Below, piece by piece: positions 43,676 through 53,370 of a stretch of DNA of 64,000 nucleotides (position 1 is its first letter; every line of letters begins with the position of its first letter). The notes below the pieces were generated by a model that saw only the letters and a program-made list of their open reading frames with translations, was not told where the DNA came from and ran no database searches. Where the stretch lies: assembly GCF_000812565.1 (NCBI RefSeq), contig NZ_JTAM01000001.1:62001-126000 (forward strand), written 5' to 3'. Both the position numbers and the translations under genes were made by a program. The stretch is from Flammeovirga sp. OC4. Lineage in GTDB: Bacteria; Bacteroidota; Bacteroidia; Cytophagales; Flammeovirgaceae.

Positions 43676-45271
43676 GTGAATAAGGCAACTTCAACAGGCC
43701 ACCCTAAAGGGCTTTACACTTTGTTCGCCACAGAATTCTGGGAGCGCTTTAGCTACTACGGAATGCGTGGTTTCTTCGTCCTTTACCTAACTGCAACCTT
43801 AATGAATGGCGGTTTCGGGCTTGAAAAAACTGGAGCTTACGAAATCTATGGTATTTTTACTGCTCTTGTATACGTCACTCCTATCTTAGGTGGTATTCTT
43901 GCTGACAAACTTATTGGTCAAAGGAAATCAATCTACATTGGTGCACTACTTATGGCATTAGGCCAGTTTACTATGGCAGCTTCAGTTCGTTATGGATTAG
44001 GTGAATTAGTAACAGCTAGACAACTTTCTTTATACTTAGGACTTGGTTTACTTATTATCGGTAATGGTTTCTTCAAGCCAAACATTTCTACAATGGTTGG
44101 TGGTTTATATAGTTCAGATGACCCTAATAAAGACGGGGGTTTCACAATCTTCTATATGGGTATCAACTTAGGTGCATTCGTAACAAACTTCGTAGGTGGT
44201 TCATTAGCTGAAAACGTAGGTTGGGAATATGGGTTTATTGCAGCAGGTGTCGGTATGATTGCTTCGACAATTTGGTTCTTCTTTAGAGAAACTTCTATTG
44301 TAAGTGGTGAAACAGGTCATGCTGTTGGTATGGCTCCTAAAGATGACCCTGCATCTAAATTCAAATTAAATCAAAAAGACTGGATGCAAATCCTAGTTTA
44401 TGTTGGTGTTTTAGCGGTAATTACATACGCTACTGTTTGGGCATTAGTAAATGTAGATGCTGATATCATAAACACTATTGTTCAAATTATTGCAGCAGGT
44501 GGCATTGGATACTTAGCCATAACTATTTTTCAAAATACTTCTGGTGGTACTGAATGGAGCCGTGTAGGTGTTATTTTAGCACTTGCCGTTTTCAATGTAA
44601 TTTTCTGGTCAGGTTTTGAACAAGCAGGTACTTCTTTCAATACTTTTGCCAATGAATATACAGAAAGAGCACTTGTAAACTTAGGTTTTTCAGCTTCAAT
44701 TTTAGGATCTTTATCAGATTCAATTAATTCTATATTTAACTCAGAAGTTGATTTGGCTTCAGCTAAGATTCCCGCATCATGGTTCCAATCCATCAACGCA
44801 GTATTTATCATTATCTTAGCTCCAATTTTCACAATCATGTGGACAAGGCTTTCTGAAGCTAAGTTAAACCCTAGAACTCCAGTTAAATTTGCTTTATCAT
44901 TAGTATTCTTAGGTGTTGGTTTTGGTATTATGGCATTAGCTAATGATACTTACACAGAATCAAAAATGCTAATCTCTCCATTGTGGTTAGTGATGGTATA
45001 CTTTTTCCACACTGTTGGTGAACTATTCATGTCACCAATTGGATTATCAATGATTACAAAATTATCTCCAGCCAAAATCGTATCAGTAATGATGGGTCTT
45101 TGGATGGGTTCTATTGCTTTGGGTAACTATTTAGCTGCACAAATGACAGCTATTTCTCAAAGCTATGGTTTTGATACATTCTACTTCATTACAGTATACG
45201 CATTAATTGCGGCAGCTGTAGCGTTTGCTGTATCACCAATCTTAAACAAGATGATGAAAGGTATTCACTAA
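43676..45271 (+). CDS. POT/PTR2 family oligopeptide:H+ symporter
   Basis: A 531-aa transporter with about 12-14 helices. The family signature EFWERFSYYGMRGFFVLYL is at about 15-33, with the proton-coupling ExxERFxYYG. FFKPNISTMVGGLYSSDD at about 138-155 and FYMGINLGA at about 161-169 are further family motifs. The long loop near 205-235 lies between helices 6 and 7. It takes up di- and tripeptides using the proton gradient. The start is GTG at 43676; no ATG fits upstream. It is monocistronic and ends at a strong terminator. Confidence 0.94.
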   Translation: MNKATSTGHPKGLYTLFATEFWERFSYYGMRGFFVLYLTATLMNGGFGLEKTGAYEIYGIFTALVYVTPILGGILADKLIGQRKSIYIGALLMALGQFTMAASVRYGLGELVTARQLSLYLGLGLLIIGNGFFKPNISTMVGGLYSSDDPNKDGGFTIFYMGINLGAFVTNFVGGSLAENVGWEYGFIAAGVGMIASTIWFFFRETSIVSGETGHAVGMAPKDDPASKFKLNQKDWMQILVYVGVLAVITYATVWALVNVDADIINTIVQIIAAGGIGYLAITIFQNTSGGTEWSRVGVILALAVFNVIFWSGFEQAGTSFNTFANEYTERALVNLGFSASILGSLSDSINSIFNSEVDLASAKIPASWFQSINAVFIIILAPIFTIMWTRLSEAKLNPRTPVKFALSLVFLGVGFGIMALANDTYTESKMLISPLWLVMVYFFHTVGELFMSPIGLSMITKLSPAKIVSVMMGLWMGSIALGNYLAAQMTAISQSYGFDTFYFITVYALIAAAVAFAVSPILNKMMKGIH

Positions 45272-45293
45272 GAGTATACCTTCTACATAAATC

Positions 45294-45338
45294 AACCCCT
45301 TATGGTTCTTAAAAAGTCCATAAGGGGTTTTTATTTTT
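45294..45338 (+). terminator. Terminator of the POT transporter gene
   Basis: AACCCCTTATGG (45294-45305) pairs perfectly with CCATAAGGGGTT (45318-45329), followed by TTTATTTTT. Confidence 0.9.
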
Positions 45339-45354
45339 AATCTTTTACGTATAA

Positions 45355-46101
45355 CTACTTCTTTGCAATAATCTCCTGCGTTCGTTGTTCATGATCTTCA
45401 ATCAATACATCATACGTATTGATAGGCATATGACGATTAAACTGAATCTTATTTTGAACGGCTAGCATTTCATAATTACCAGATTTAATATAGAAATGTA
45501 ATCCATTATCCTCGTTACATTCCTGTACCTCACTGCATTTTTTATTGAGGTAACCTACAAAATCATACCTTTGAGTTTTTTCATTTTTCACAAAGACAAA
45601 GAAACCTTGTTTTTCAACTTTCTTTTCTGAACTAAAAAAGGTCATTTTTCCCGCTTTTTCAACGGCTTCTAGAGGAACACTTTTTTCATTACTTTCTTCT
45701 TTAAAAATCACGGTATGATTGTATGCCGTATATACTTCTGTCAAATTATTATTGACATTAAAAATTACCTTCTTAAATACGGCTTTTCCATTTTTGACTG
45801 AACAATGTGCATAGACCGTTTGTGCATATTGGTAATCTTCATAGAATACTTTATGAACTTCTCCATCTTTCACAAAGACTTTTGCATTTACTACTTCATC
45901 TTCAAAACCTGAAAGAAAACTGGACTCAGAAGGCATAATAATCCATACTTTATGCCATCCTTCTTGAGGACTTGGTAGTTTATTACTATTCTCTTTGTAA
46001 TATTTTTTTAGCTCTTTCTGGGTAGTGAAATTCTGAGCGTTCAATAATTGTACAGCCCCTATAATAAAGGCTATTAAAAGTGAAATTCTTGAGTGATACA
46101 T
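45355..46101 (-). CDS. Hypothetical secreted protein, paralogue 2
   Basis: A 248-aa protein counted from the ATG at 46101. A signal peptide (about 1-22, ending LLNAQ) is followed by a mature protein that starts KELKKYYKEN, has GWHKVWIIMPSES, EVVNAKVFVKDG, LTEVYTAYNHTVIFK and ends in basic sequence. The neighbour 46332-47081 has the same blocks in the same order, so the two are tandem paralogues. I do not recognise a family; the cysteines in KKCSEVQECNEDN are shared in kind (KKC..C) and may form a disulphide. The frame is open eight codons upstream, but the shorter start gives a regular signal peptide. Converges with the POT gene. Confidence 0.7.
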   Translation of the reverse strand: MYHSRISLLIAFIIGAVQLLNAQNFTTQKELKKYYKENSNKLPSPQEGWHKVWIIMPSESSFLSGFEDEVVNAKVFVKDGEVHKVFYEDYQYAQTVYAHCSVKNGKAVFKKVIFNVNNNLTEVYTAYNHTVIFKEESNEKSVPLEAVEKAGKMTFFSSEKKVEKQGFFVFVKNEKTQRYDFVGYLNKKCSEVQECNEDNGLHFYIKSGNYEMLAVQNKIQFNRHMPINTYDVLIEDHEQRTQEIIAKK

Positions 46102-46201
46102 GATAGTAAAATTAGGTTTATACAAATATCACTATTTTAAGAAGAACACAAACACTGAATTTACATCCTTTATTACTCTTGTAAGATCTACTGAAGATAT
46201 C

Positions 46202-46264
46202 AAAAAAAAGAGCCTATTTCATAAACCCTTTCCTTATTGAAAGTCAGAATTTAATAATAGGCTC
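46202..46264 (-). terminator. Terminator between the paralogues
   Basis: GAGCCTATT (46264-46256 on the minus strand) pairs with AATAGGCTC (46218-46210) over a 37-nt loop containing a smaller CTTTC/GAAAG hairpin, then eight T. Downstream of the 46332 gene. Confidence 0.65.
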
Positions 46265-46331
46265 ATTAAACATATCACTATGATAGTTTAGTGCTAATAC
46301 ATTGATGTGTTGTTGAAATAAATGAAAAGTA

Positions 46332-47081
46332 CTAATTTTCTTTTGCCGTAGTGAGCTCAATCGTTTCAGAATGCTCACTATCTACCGTAATTGAATATTT
46401 TTGTGTAGGCATTTGTCTATTAAATAAAATTCTATCTTGCACCGAAACAATATCATACTCCTTACTACCTAGTTGTAATTGTAAGCTATTTTCTGGAGTG
46501 CAGTTCGTTGCATTTTTACATTTCTTATTGACAAACCCCAAGAAATCATAATCATTTGTTTTTGTATTCTCGACAAAAACATAAAAACCATGCTTTTCAA
46601 TTTTGTTCTCTTTCGAAAAGAAAGTGATTCCCCCTACCTTTTCCATTTCTTTTAAGGGAGATGCAACTACGGAAGTCTTCGGTTTAAATATAACTGTATG
46701 CGTATAAGCCGTGTATACTTCCGTCAGGTTATCATTGATATCTAAGATTACTTTTTGAAAAGTAGTCTTACCCTTTTTCATTGCTCCAAGAGCGTAAACA
46801 TGACGACCGTAACTATCTCCTTGGTAATACACCTGTTGAATAGTTCCATCATCTACGAAAACTCTTGCATTGACAACTTCTCCTTTAAGATCAGTAATAA
46901 ATTCCGTTTCGCTAGGTAATATTACCCATGCTTCATTCCATCCATCCTTAGGGTTTTTAAATTGATTACAATTTTCCTTGTAATACTTTTTCAATTCTTT
47001 TGCGGTTGAAAAGTCTTGAGCAATTAGTCGTTTTGCTCCTAATAGTAATATAACTATTAAGAACAGCCTTGAGTAAAACAT
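46332..47081 (-). CDS. Hypothetical secreted protein, paralogue 1
   Basis: A 249-aa protein with a signal peptide (about 1-21, ending LIAQ). The mature part has KELKKYYKENCNQ, GWNEAWVILPSETEF, EVVNARVFVDDG, LTEVYTAYTHTVIFK and KKCKNATNCTPEN. It matches its downstream neighbour block by block and differs mostly in surface positions, with an extra Cys at the N-terminus (KENC). No named domain. It lies upstream of paralogue 2, with a terminator between them, so each has its own expression. Secreted or periplasmic, function unknown. Confidence 0.7.
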   Translation of the reverse strand: MFYSRLFLIVILLLGAKRLIAQDFSTAKELKKYYKENCNQFKNPKDGWNEAWVILPSETEFITDLKGEVVNARVFVDDGTIQQVYYQGDSYGRHVYALGAMKKGKTTFQKVILDINDNLTEVYTAYTHTVIFKPKTSVVASPLKEMEKVGGITFFSKENKIEKHGFYVFVENTKTNDYDFLGFVNKKCKNATNCTPENSLQLQLGSKEYDIVSVQDRILFNRQMPTQKYSITVDSEHSETIELTTAKEN

Positions 47082-47261
47082 TTTAATACATAGTTAAGTC
47101 ACCTGCTACCTTGAGTAAAAGAAAAGTTTGGTATAGCAGTAAGAAAGTAATTTAATTTATACTGCAAAGTAAAGGATAACATTCCAAAAGGTATCAATCC
47201 TTTGGTTCACTGTAATAAAATGTCATTTATAATTACACTAATTGTATTTATTGTTATAAAA

Positions 47262-48314
47262 TTAACTTATTTCCCACCCCTTATTTTTATCATAATAGAG
47301 GGTACCGTCACTAACTGTAAGGGGAGAATCGTAGTTGTTATGATATAGCTGCCCTGTCCCTAAGCCGTGAGGTTTATCAACTACATACTTCGCTGTAAAC
47401 TGAGCAATAGCATTTAGTCCAACGTTAGATTCTAATGCGGAAGTCATCCACCATGGTATATTCAATGACTCAGCGTAATAAATCCACTCTTGTGATGCCT
47501 CCAAACCTCCAACTAAAGCAGGTTTTAAAATGATATATTGAGGTTGAATTACTTTTAATAAATCAAACTGAGCGTCTTTTTTAACTCCTATCAGCTCTTC
47601 ATCCAAGGCAATAGGAATAGGTGTCTTTTCACACAAATTGGCCATTTCTTCTACTTGCCCTGCCCATATAGGTTGTTCAATGGAATGCAAGTCAAATTCA
47701 GACAATCGGTTTAACTTCTCAAGTGCTTCTTCAACTTTAAAAGCACCATTTGCATCGACTCTTAATGTAATTTTATCGGATGAAAACTCTTGTCTGATAT
47801 ATTTCAACAAGTCCAGTTCATCTTGGAAATTCAATGCACCCACTTTTATTTTGATGCAATCAAAACCCATTTGAAGCTTTTTGTCAATCTGTTCTTTCAT
47901 AAAAGATTTATCACCCATCCAAACTAAACCATTAATCGGAATGGGAGTACCTTCTACAAAACTGTTTTGATAGATTATCTTTTTTCCTCCATTTTGAAGA
48001 TCTAATAAGGCTGTTTCTAATCCAAAGTAGATACTAGGATATTCCTCACGATCTACAAAATCACCTAAAGATGCTAGTGTCTCCAAAGAAGTGTTACACA
48101 CATGAAGTACTGCTTTTAAACGCTCCTCATAATCTGGGAAAGCATCAATACTCAAACCTTTTAAAATATTACATTCACCCCAACCCACTACATCAGGGCG
48201 TTCTGAATGATATACTTTTATTAGAAAACAGTCTTTAGCTTCAATCGCCCCTCTGGACGTTTTTGCAGGAAAATTAAACCTTAATTCCCTTTTAGTATAT
48301 TCGAATTTCAACAT
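47262..48314 (-). CDS. menC: o-Succinylbenzoate synthase (enolase superfamily)
   Basis: A 350-aa dehydratase of menaquinone synthesis. The catalytic pair K155/K157 lies in CIKIKVG, with metal ligands D187 (RVDANGAF), E213 (SIEQP) and D238 (ALDEE). K264 in ILKPALVGG acts as the second base. N-terminal capping domain with GWGECNILKG. The C-terminus GTGQLYHNNYDSPL is as in Bacteroidota MenC. Some relatives are dipeptide epimerases or N-acylamino acid racemases, and MenC itself can be promiscuous, so menC is the best but not certain choice. It lies 2 bp downstream of the SPOR-like lipoprotein gene. No other men gene is in the window. Confidence 0.88.
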   Translation of the reverse strand: MLKFEYTKRELRFNFPAKTSRGAIEAKDCFLIKVYHSERPDVVGWGECNILKGLSIDAFPDYEERLKAVLHVCNTSLETLASLGDFVDREEYPSIYFGLETALLDLQNGGKKIIYQNSFVEGTPIPINGLVWMGDKSFMKEQIDKKLQMGFDCIKIKVGALNFQDELDLLKYIRQEFSSDKITLRVDANGAFKVEEALEKLNRLSEFDLHSIEQPIWAGQVEEMANLCEKTPIPIALDEELIGVKKDAQFDLLKVIQPQYIILKPALVGGLEASQEWIYYAESLNIPWWMTSALESNVGLNAIAQFTAKYVVDKPHGLGTGQLYHNNYDSPLTVSDGTLYYDKNKGWEIS

Positions 48315-48316
48315 TC

Positions 48317-49732
48317 TTAAAGAACATTATTTGATTCATTCAACTGGAAATCCTCTCCCAAACGTAATGAAGATAATTTATTTACTAATTCAGCATCAGA
48401 ATATAATCCATCTCTGTAATTAGATACTTTACCGATCAATCTATCATTCTGAAAAATGATGGACTCTGCCATGTAAGCAATTCGTCTTGTCTCAGGGTTA
48501 CGTCTTCTTATTTTATAAATAAAAGCATCACGACTTCCCACTAAAAACTTTTCAACTTTACTATCATTGATATAAGTCGAATACCTTTTCTTAAAAATAC
48601 GATCCGTTACGGATTGATCATTGAAATTTTCAAATTGGTAAACAATAGTTCGTTTTGCAGAATCATTGAATAAGAAATCAGCATTTGTTTCTTTCACTTC
48701 CAAAAGTGCCGTTTTCCCTCTTAAGCTTTTCTTGGTTTCAAATTTAAAAGCAACTAATCGCTCTGTTGAGCCAACATTATCGGGTAATGCCCCTAATATC
48801 CTTCCAATGGAGTGGTAATTTTCAATCGATTTATCTTCTCCAATCTTAGATGACAACCCTTTTAAAAGGTTGATATCATTATTGGTGGATTGAAACAATG
48901 CAATCAAAAGTCCTGAACCACTTTCTTGTACTAGGTACGATTTTAACCCTTTGGGATTGATTGTGACTGCATAACCTTTCATGCCCCAATTGTTATTACT
49001 TTCGTAAAAATCCATTTTTTGGACATTGTACTTTTTGGAGTTCATGATTTTCTCTGCAATCATTTTAGCAACCTCTTCTCCCATTTTATGTTTCTCATGA
49101 AGTTTAATGATATGAACTACCACCTCATCTTTATAAACAGGATCGAGGTAACGTGCTTCAGCAATTTCCTCTACATTTTTATTGAACATCTTGATGGAAA
49201 GACCACGAGGTAAATCAAAGTCAATATTCTTACTGATTTTATTATGCCTATGGCTAATGTCCTTATAATAATGTAGCGACTTTACATCGGTCAATACATG
49301 ACTCGAAGAAAAGGGTAATTGAGCGATGAGATCAAGACTTGGCCAAGTGACAGGATAGTTTTCTATATCTCCATCATCTTTAACCGGATATAACTCTTTT
49401 GCAATCTTATTGTAATTTTGGATTTCAAGGCCAGTTAAACGGAAATCATCTTCAATATTCATCTTCAAGGATAAAATATCTTCTAGTGATTTTTCTGTAC
49501 CCGCCATAATATGGAACCACTTCCCATTTTCAGAGGAATTTTGCGTGATCATATACGGTTTTATTCCTAGATCTTTAATTCTATCAAATGCTCTTTCAGC
49601 ATCATCATATTCTCTAAAAGAGGATATTTTGATAGAGAAAGGTTTTTCTTCATCAAATTGCTCTACACTACAGCTGAAAAAAGTTAATGAACTGATTAGT
49701 AGAATAAAAAAATAGCTAAACCTATACTTCAT
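48317..49732 (-). CDS. Hypothetical lipoprotein with N-terminal SPOR-like repeat
   Basis: A 471-aa lipoprotein: lipobox FFSC gives Cys21. Directly after it, residues about 32-80 (FSIKISSFREYDDAERAFDRIKDLGIKPYMI, in part) look like one SPOR-type domain, which binds denuded peptidoglycan. The large rest (about 90-470) is unrecognised, with mixed alpha/beta sequence such as SLHYYKDISHRH and ESIIFQNDRLIGKVSNYRDG. The stop is 2 bp before the menC start, so the genes are co-transcribed, but a link in function is not obvious. It starts downstream of a HEAT-cyclophilin lipoprotein gene, 62 bp away. Confidence 0.68.
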   Translation of the reverse strand: MKYRFSYFFILLISSLTFFSCSVEQFDEEKPFSIKISSFREYDDAERAFDRIKDLGIKPYMITQNSSENGKWFHIMAGTEKSLEDILSLKMNIEDDFRLTGLEIQNYNKIAKELYPVKDDGDIENYPVTWPSLDLIAQLPFSSSHVLTDVKSLHYYKDISHRHNKISKNIDFDLPRGLSIKMFNKNVEEIAEARYLDPVYKDEVVVHIIKLHEKHKMGEEVAKMIAEKIMNSKKYNVQKMDFYESNNNWGMKGYAVTINPKGLKSYLVQESGSGLLIALFQSTNNDINLLKGLSSKIGEDKSIENYHSIGRILGALPDNVGSTERLVAFKFETKKSLRGKTALLEVKETNADFLFNDSAKRTIVYQFENFNDQSVTDRIFKKRYSTYINDSKVEKFLVGSRDAFIYKIRRRNPETRRIAYMAESIIFQNDRLIGKVSNYRDGLYSDAELVNKLSSLRLGEDFQLNESNNVL

Positions 49733-49794
49733 TTGTCTGTAAATTATCTAGTGGAATATATACACATTGGTAAATTTATCATTTTTAGCTGATA

Positions 49795-51786
49795 TTATTG
49801 TACCTCAGCGAGATTATCTTTTATCAAGTTGACCTTAACAATCTGATCGCCATACTCTAAAGCTTTCATTACTTCCATTCCATCCACTACTTCAGCAAAT
49901 ATGGTGTAACGACCATCTAAATGATGTGTAGGCACTTCAGTGATAAAAAATTGACATGACTCTGTATCTTTACCGGCGGATGCAATGCCCAAAGACCCCA
50001 CTTTGTATTCCAAGTAAGAAAATTCTGATGGAATTGTGTTCTCTAACCCTCCAAATCCATCTCCTCCCGGATCTCCTCCTTGAGCAACAAAATTTGGAAT
50101 AACACGATGGAAATAGAGACTATCATAAAACTTTTGATCTACCAACTCCACAAACATCGCCACTGTCGCAGGAGCTTCTTCCACCTTTAGCTGAACAGTG
50201 ATATCACCTTTAGAGGTAGATAAAACAGCATTTTGGTTTTGTTTTATATTTTGAATCATCTCCCAATTCACTCCTTTATTCTCTTTAGGAATACTTGAAG
50301 GGTTGTAATCATAACCTTGAATTTTAGCGATTGTTTTTTCCAGTTCAATATATCCCTCAATTTGTAGTGGCAATTGTAAACTATTTTTCACACTATCAAT
50401 CAACGCTACAGGGGGAAAAGCGGATTGAAGCGGCTCATTGTTTTGCATAAAAGCTCCAATTGTATAGAGCTGTCCTACATCTTTGGTTCTCAACGCACCT
50501 GTCAAAATTTGATTTAACTTTTCAGCATCCGATTTCTTTAGGTGCTTTTTCCCACCATATTGATGCGTTAATAATTCAATCGCTTTTGTTTTCAAAGGCT
50601 TTTCGTTGGTACTGTTCCACACTTCATAAACAAAAGGTTTCCCAAAATTAGACTCATTCATCGCTTCTAAGAGTAGGCATTTTTCGTACACGGAAATGCT
50701 ATTTTCAAAAAGACCTTTGGTGTACTCAAAAACATTCTTTTGCTTTTTCCTCTCATGCATGACGGCCTTCAAGGTCAATGCTTTTGTATTTTTATTCTCA
50801 ATTCCTTGAGCTACTTTGTACAAGTCACCCGATGTCTTCCATCCCAACTTACCATACAAAACTTTAGCTGCACTGCTTGACACTTTGGAGTTTTCATGAT
50901 TTAAAAACGGAATTACTTCCTCTACCACACCATTATACTTCACTTTTTTAGTTGCATTAATGGCATTGACTAAAACAGAAGGATCTTTCTCGTTGTGTAA
51001 TATCTTCTTCAAAGCGGCTACACTTCCATTACCTTTTGAAAAAACACCAATAGCATAAGTAAAATTCGCTCTTACTAATGCGGATGAATCTTCTCTTGCT
51101 TGAGAAAAAATAGTGTAATTAAAAGCTTCAACCATTTGCTTGGAATCCATACGACTAAAATAAGCACTACACCATTCTCTGGTTTCGGTATCATTCGTCG
51201 TATTAAAAATTCTCATGACCTGATTGGCCGCATCGAAAGATTGAATCCCTTTTCGAGTCAAAGCTCGATACAACCCTTTGACAATGCCTCTTTTTACCAA
51301 TTCATCATTCGTATTGAAATGGGACATCACATATACAGCCCTATCATTGGCACATTCTCCCAGTGTTTCGAAAAGGATCTCTAAACCTCTGCTTTTTTCC
51401 TCATAATTAATGATCAATTCGATCAAAAGATCATTTAATCTAGGATCACCAATTTGACCAATGGCAAAATCAGCGGCTAACTTCACCTCTAAAGGATATT
51501 CCCCTACAATAATTTCTTTGCAAGAGGCTAGTGCTATTGTATCTTGAACTGACCCCAAAGCAGTCAATATTTCTATTTTGTATTGATTAGAAACTTGAGG
51601 CAACAATTTGATCAGATCTGCGGCATTTCTTTGGTCTCTTAAATCATAAATTGCACGAATTTGCTTATCTTCAAACTTATTATCAAAGTGAATTATTTTT
51701 TCTTCCTGATGGTTCTCATTTTGTGTACAACTTAAAATTGTAAGATTAAATACAATTAAGTGAAAAAGTAATATTTGCTTTGTCAT
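49795..51786 (-). CDS. HEAT-repeat lipoprotein with C-terminal cyclophilin-type peptidyl-prolyl isomerase
   Basis: A 663-aa lipoprotein. A lipobox TILSC puts Cys20 at the mature N-terminus. About ten HEAT-like helical repeats fill residues 45-450 (for example ALASCKEIIVGEYPLEVKLAADFAIGQIGDPRL, in part). A cyclophilin domain follows from about 510: VEEAPATVAMFVELV, FYDSLYFHRVIPNFVAQGGDPGGDG with FHRVI and QGGD, CQFFIT and the closing HLDGRYTIFAEVV. The active-site Arg, Phe and Gln are present. It would act as an envelope folding helper tied to the outer membrane. The HEAT part is likely a docking platform for substrates. Same fusion order is seen in other Bacteroidota. Confidence 0.88.
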   Translation of the reverse strand: MTKQILLFHLIVFNLTILSCTQNENHQEEKIIHFDNKFEDKQIRAIYDLRDQRNAADLIKLLPQVSNQYKIEILTALGSVQDTIALASCKEIIVGEYPLEVKLAADFAIGQIGDPRLNDLLIELIINYEEKSRGLEILFETLGECANDRAVYVMSHFNTNDELVKRGIVKGLYRALTRKGIQSFDAANQVMRIFNTTNDTETREWCSAYFSRMDSKQMVEAFNYTIFSQAREDSSALVRANFTYAIGVFSKGNGSVAALKKILHNEKDPSVLVNAINATKKVKYNGVVEEVIPFLNHENSKVSSSAAKVLYGKLGWKTSGDLYKVAQGIENKNTKALTLKAVMHERKKQKNVFEYTKGLFENSISVYEKCLLLEAMNESNFGKPFVYEVWNSTNEKPLKTKAIELLTHQYGGKKHLKKSDAEKLNQILTGALRTKDVGQLYTIGAFMQNNEPLQSAFPPVALIDSVKNSLQLPLQIEGYIELEKTIAKIQGYDYNPSSIPKENKGVNWEMIQNIKQNQNAVLSTSKGDITVQLKVEEAPATVAMFVELVDQKFYDSLYFHRVIPNFVAQGGDPGGDGFGGLENTIPSEFSYLEYKVGSLGIASAGKDTESCQFFITEVPTHHLDGRYTIFAEVVDGMEVMKALEYGDQIVKVNLIKDNLAEVQ

Positions 51787-51852
51787 ATATATAAATCAAT
51801 TTATTACTAATAAATTAACCAAAATAAAGTTTGATATCAAAATAAGAATTGA

Positions 51853-53157
51853 ATGAGAGCAGTAGATATCATTATTAAAAAAAGAGATGGAGTTCTCTTA
51901 TCAGATCAAGAACTACAGGATTTTCTATCTAGCTATTTAGACGGAAAAGTAACCGACTATCAAATGTCCGCCTTTTTGATGGCCGTGTATCTTAATGGAC
52001 TTTCTGAAGGGGAATTAAAAACCCTCACAAAGACCATGAGAGAATCAGGTCAACTCATAGAATTAGAAGGAGTTACACGCTTTTTAATTGACAAGCATAG
52101 TACGGGTGGTGTAGGTGATAAAACTTCAATCGCATTAGCTCCTCTTCTTGCTACTTTCGGTATTGGAACCGCTAAAATGTCTGGTAAAGGTTTGGGACAT
52201 ACAGGTGGTACGTTGGATAAATTCCAGGCTATACCAGGATTTGCCTTTCCTGACTCTGAACAAGCCATGGTAAAGACCATTGAAAGAACGGGGGTTGGCA
52301 TCATGGGCCAAACGGATAACATTGTGCCTTTGGATAAAAAACTGTATGCACTTCGTGATGTAACAGGAACTGTAAGTAGCTTACCACTAATTGCTTCCAG
52401 CATTATGAGTAAGAAATTGGCCGTAAGAAGTGATGGGATTATACTTGACGTAAAAGTAGGTGACGGTGCCTTCATGAAAACGCTTGAGGATGCTCAAAAA
52501 TTAGCGAATATTATGAAAAATATTGGCGAAATGTTCGGAAGAACTGTAAAAGTGGTATTGAGTGGCATGGAACAACCGTTGGGTGATGCTGTCGGTAATG
52601 GCTTAGAAGTTTACGAAGCGATTCAATCATTGAAAGGTGAAGGACCAAAAGATTTTGAAGAATTAATCACGACTATTACTGGTCAAGCTTTGGTTCAAAA
52701 AGGTGATGTTAAAACCATTGAAGAAGGAATTGCACTTGCTGAAGCGAAATTGAAAACAGGCGAAGCAGTCAATGTATTAAGAGATTTTGTAGCCGATTGC
52801 GGAGGTGATGCTTCTTATATCGAAAACCCTGACAAATTCCTTACAGCTCCTCATCAATTGGAATTAAAAGCGAAAGAAGCGGGTTGCATTTCGGAATTGA
52901 TGGCTGAAAAAGTAGGAATTGCAGCTATGATGTTAGGTGCAGGTAGAGAAACAAAAGAAGATTCCATTGACCATGCAGTCGGAATTGTATTAAACAAGAA
53001 AATTGGTGATCAGGTTTTTGAAGGTGATACACTTGCTACGCTTCATTACAGAGAAGATAATCAAAAGCTGACAGAAGCTGTTTCACTTTTGGAGAGTGCT
53101 TATAAGTTTTCGACTGAATCCATTCAGAAGCCAAATATCATTCTTGATATTCAATAA
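51853..53157 (+). CDS. Pyrimidine-nucleoside / thymidine phosphorylase
   Basis: A 434-aa phosphorylase that cleaves thymidine, deoxyuridine or uridine with phosphate to a base and (deoxy)ribose-1-phosphate. The family phosphate-binding motif KHSTGGVGDKTSIALAP is at about 80-96, and KMSGKGLGHTGGTLDKF near 109-125 is the second signature. VRSDGIILDVKVGDGAF is near 189-205. Length matches DeoA and Pdp; I cannot decide deoA versus pdp from the sequence. First gene of a plus-strand nucleoside salvage cluster; deoC follows after 213 bp, so a second promoter may exist there. Confidence 0.95.
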   Translation: MRAVDIIIKKRDGVLLSDQELQDFLSSYLDGKVTDYQMSAFLMAVYLNGLSEGELKTLTKTMRESGQLIELEGVTRFLIDKHSTGGVGDKTSIALAPLLATFGIGTAKMSGKGLGHTGGTLDKFQAIPGFAFPDSEQAMVKTIERTGVGIMGQTDNIVPLDKKLYALRDVTGTVSSLPLIASSIMSKKLAVRSDGIILDVKVGDGAFMKTLEDAQKLANIMKNIGEMFGRTVKVVLSGMEQPLGDAVGNGLEVYEAIQSLKGEGPKDFEELITTITGQALVQKGDVKTIEEGIALAEAKLKTGEAVNVLRDFVADCGGDASYIENPDKFLTAPHQLELKAKEAGCISELMAEKVGIAAMMLGAGRETKEDSIDHAVGIVLNKKIGDQVFEGDTLATLHYREDNQKLTEAVSLLESAYKFSTESIQKPNIILDIQ

Positions 53158-53370
53158 ATTTTGACTTTTGAACACATGTTATTGTATTATATTGATTAAG
53201 ATTCTTAATAAGTATGAAACAGGAATAATTATCAGTTCAAGGACCATAAATAATACAACCATATTATTAATTTGCAAAGTTTGAATACTAGAACATAAAT
53301 ATTAATCTATATTTCACCGTTTACTACTGTCCTAGTATTGAACTTGCATATAAACACTAAATAATTTCTT

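Noticed and set aside
52050-52475. 141-codon ORF antisense to the pyrimidine phosphorylase gene
   Set aside because: Shadow frame of a highly conserved gene with no independent signal.
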